This document shows positions 63,056 to 64,000 of a stretch of DNA of 64,000 bases, piece by piece. Both the position numbers and the translations under genes were made by a program. The stretch is from the NCBI GenBank assembly GCA_031550435.1, contig JAVBOO010000005.1, positions 62,001 to 126,000 of the forward strand, in the 5' to 3' direction. The number at the start of each line of letters is the position of its first letter. Position 1 is the first letter of the stretch. A model generated the notes under the pieces. The model worked only from the letters and a program-made list of their open reading frames with translations. It was not told the origin of the DNA and ran no database searches. This stretch comes from JAVBOO01 sp031550435. GTDB lineage: Bacteria; Bacillota; Clostridia; Lachnospirales; WRAX01.

Positions 63056-63943
63056 ATGAAAAAAAGAATATTTTCGGGTTCGGGAACAGCGATAGTTACG
63101 CCGTTTAAAGACGGAAGTGTCGATTTTTCCGCTCTTAAACGCATTATCGATTTCCAAATACAAAACAATACTAAGGCCATCATCGTCTGCGGTACGACCG
63201 GAGAAGCTTCAACTTTGACGGAAGAAGAACAAAAAAAAGTTATCGCTTTTACTATAAACCATACGGCCAAAAGAATACCGGTGATAGCGGGAACCGGCTC
63301 AAACTCGACCTCGCACGCTGTATCGCTTTCAAAATTTGCGGCTGCGGAAGGGGCGGACGGACTGCTGGCTGTAACTCCGTACTACAACAAAACAACACAA
63401 AAAGGAATCAAGGCCCATTATTTCGCGATAGCGGAAGCAACGAATAAGCCCGTGATAGTTTATAACGTTCCTTCAAGAACCGGGCTTAACATACTGCCCG
63501 AAACATACATGGCATTAGGGGCGCATGATAATATCGTAGCTATAAAAGAGGCCAACAGCAATATCGGCGCGCTCGCCGAAACTAGGATGCTGACGGGAGA
63601 CACTCTCGATGTATACTGCGGAAACGACAATGAAGTCGTACCGTTTCTATCGCTCGGAAGTATAGGAGTGATATCCGTATTGTCGAATATACTTCCCAAG
63701 GAAATGTCTGATATCTGCGAACTGTTTTTCGAAGGCAAGGTAAAAGAAAGCGCCGAACTGCAAATATCCGTTATAGAGCTTTGCGGAGCGCTGTTTTGCG
63801 AAACAAACCCGATTCCCGTAAAACATGCCGCAAAGCTTATCGGGCTATGTTCGGATGAATTGAGGCTGCCTCTTGTCGCAATGGAAGAAAAGAACAGAAA
63901 GAGACTGTTTGCCGCTATGCAGCAGCTTGGTTTGATTTCATAG
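63056..63943 (+). CDS. dapA: 4-hydroxy-tetrahydrodipicolinate synthase
   Basis: This 295-residue TIM-barrel lyase condenses pyruvate with aspartate semialdehyde. GTAIVTPFKDGSVD, VCGTTGEASTL, TPYYNKTTQKG, VYNVPSRTG (Tyr) and VAIKEAN (Schiff-base Lys) are all present. Its product line leads to lysine, diaminopimelate and, by DpaAB encoded nearby, dipicolinate. ATG 63056 follows GGAGGG; a frame starting earlier is not supported. Confidence 0.95.
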   Translation: MKKRIFSGSGTAIVTPFKDGSVDFSALKRIIDFQIQNNTKAIIVCGTTGEASTLTEEEQKKVIAFTINHTAKRIPVIAGTGSNSTSHAVSLSKFAAAEGADGLLAVTPYYNKTTQKGIKAHYFAIAEATNKPVIVYNVPSRTGLNILPETYMALGAHDNIVAIKEANSNIGALAETRMLTGDTLDVYCGNDNEVVPFLSLGSIGVISVLSNILPKEMSDICELFFEGKVKESAELQISVIELCGALFCETNPIPVKHAAKLIGLCSDELRLPLVAMEEKNRKRLFAAMQQLGLIS

Positions 63944-63957
63944 GAAGGGAATCCGAT

Positions 63958-64000
63958 ATGACCAGACATGCTTTTGCCGGCGGAAATACTCCGCTTGGTT
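63958..64000 (+). CDS. 5' end of a gene running off the window
   Basis: ATG 63958 follows AGGAAGGG and reads MTRHAFAGGNTPLG to the edge, 14 bases after dapA. The FAGGNTPLG start resembles the N-terminus of clostridial P-loop ATPase-type proteins that begin FPGGNTxxGF, and not of DapB. With 14 residues this is only a guess. Confidence 0.4.
   Translation, partial: MTRHAFAGGNTPLG

Overview
The window looks like a chromosomal segment of a spore-forming Clostridia-type Firmicute, probably a gut Oscillospiraceae/Ruminococcaceae-like anaerobe with moderate GC. Reasons: Gram-positive style GGAGG ribosome sites with many TTG/GTG starts; sporulation genes (spoIIAA-spoIIAB-sigF, yyaC, spoVS, a pdaA-type deacetylase, dpaA/dpaB); a T-box leader on proS; a split P-protein glycine cleavage system under a tandem glycine riboswitch; a Fur/PerR regulator; and a vanG-type glycopeptide-resistance cluster. 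No phage, transposase, rRNA or CRISPR was seen.

Layout. 1-1.5 kb: end of a LysR regulator, then nagB. 1.6-8.8 kb (minus): HD-GYP protein, GAF/PAS sensor, MATE transporter, NeuB, NeuA, RNase Z. 9.3-16 kb: yyaC, a secreted stalk-domain protein, pgi, pdaA-like, transketolase. 16.7-21.2 kb: a 1195-residue hybrid histidine kinase and a nitroreductase. 21.3-24.3 kb (minus): RlmI-like methyltransferase, proS with T-box. 24.4-24.9 kb: Fur-family gene with operators in its promoter. 25-32.4 kb (minus): gcvT-gcvH-gcvPA-gcvPB-lpdA-glyA behind a glycine riboswitch. 32.7-35.5 kb (minus): xth, rsfS, a nadD-yqeK fusion, a Cys-rich redox-type protein. 36-37.7 kb: the spoIIA operon. 38.2-41.4 kb: a compact candidate peptide-maturation (RiPP-like) locus with two 41-residue precursor-like peptides too short for ordinary ORF calling, a membrane M50 metallopeptidase and a membrane E1/ThiF-like adenylating enzyme. 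41.5-45.8 kb: a 1110-residue sortase-type surface protein and a divergent Crp/Fnr regulator. 45.9-50.5 kb: vanR-vanS-vanW-vanG-vanXY without vanT. 50.8-58.4 kb (minus): spoVS, pfkA, dnaE, a membrane protein, a DnaI-like loader and a DnaD-like protein. 58.7 kb: tRNA-Gly and tRNA-Leu. 59-64 kb: dpaB/dpaA diverging from asd-aspartokinase-dapA, which together make the precursor and product of spore dipicolinate, then the start of another gene.

Two things stand out. First, the 38-41 kb locus: the twin peptides share an identical C-terminal half ending in GGGD, lack Cys and Ser in that half, and sit before an E1-like enzyme that would suit C-terminal or side-chain carboxylate activation. Second, at least four families of short, hairpin-forming interspersed repeats (called A-D here) fill many intergenic gaps, abut or provide stop codons, and in one place are nested (B inside D).
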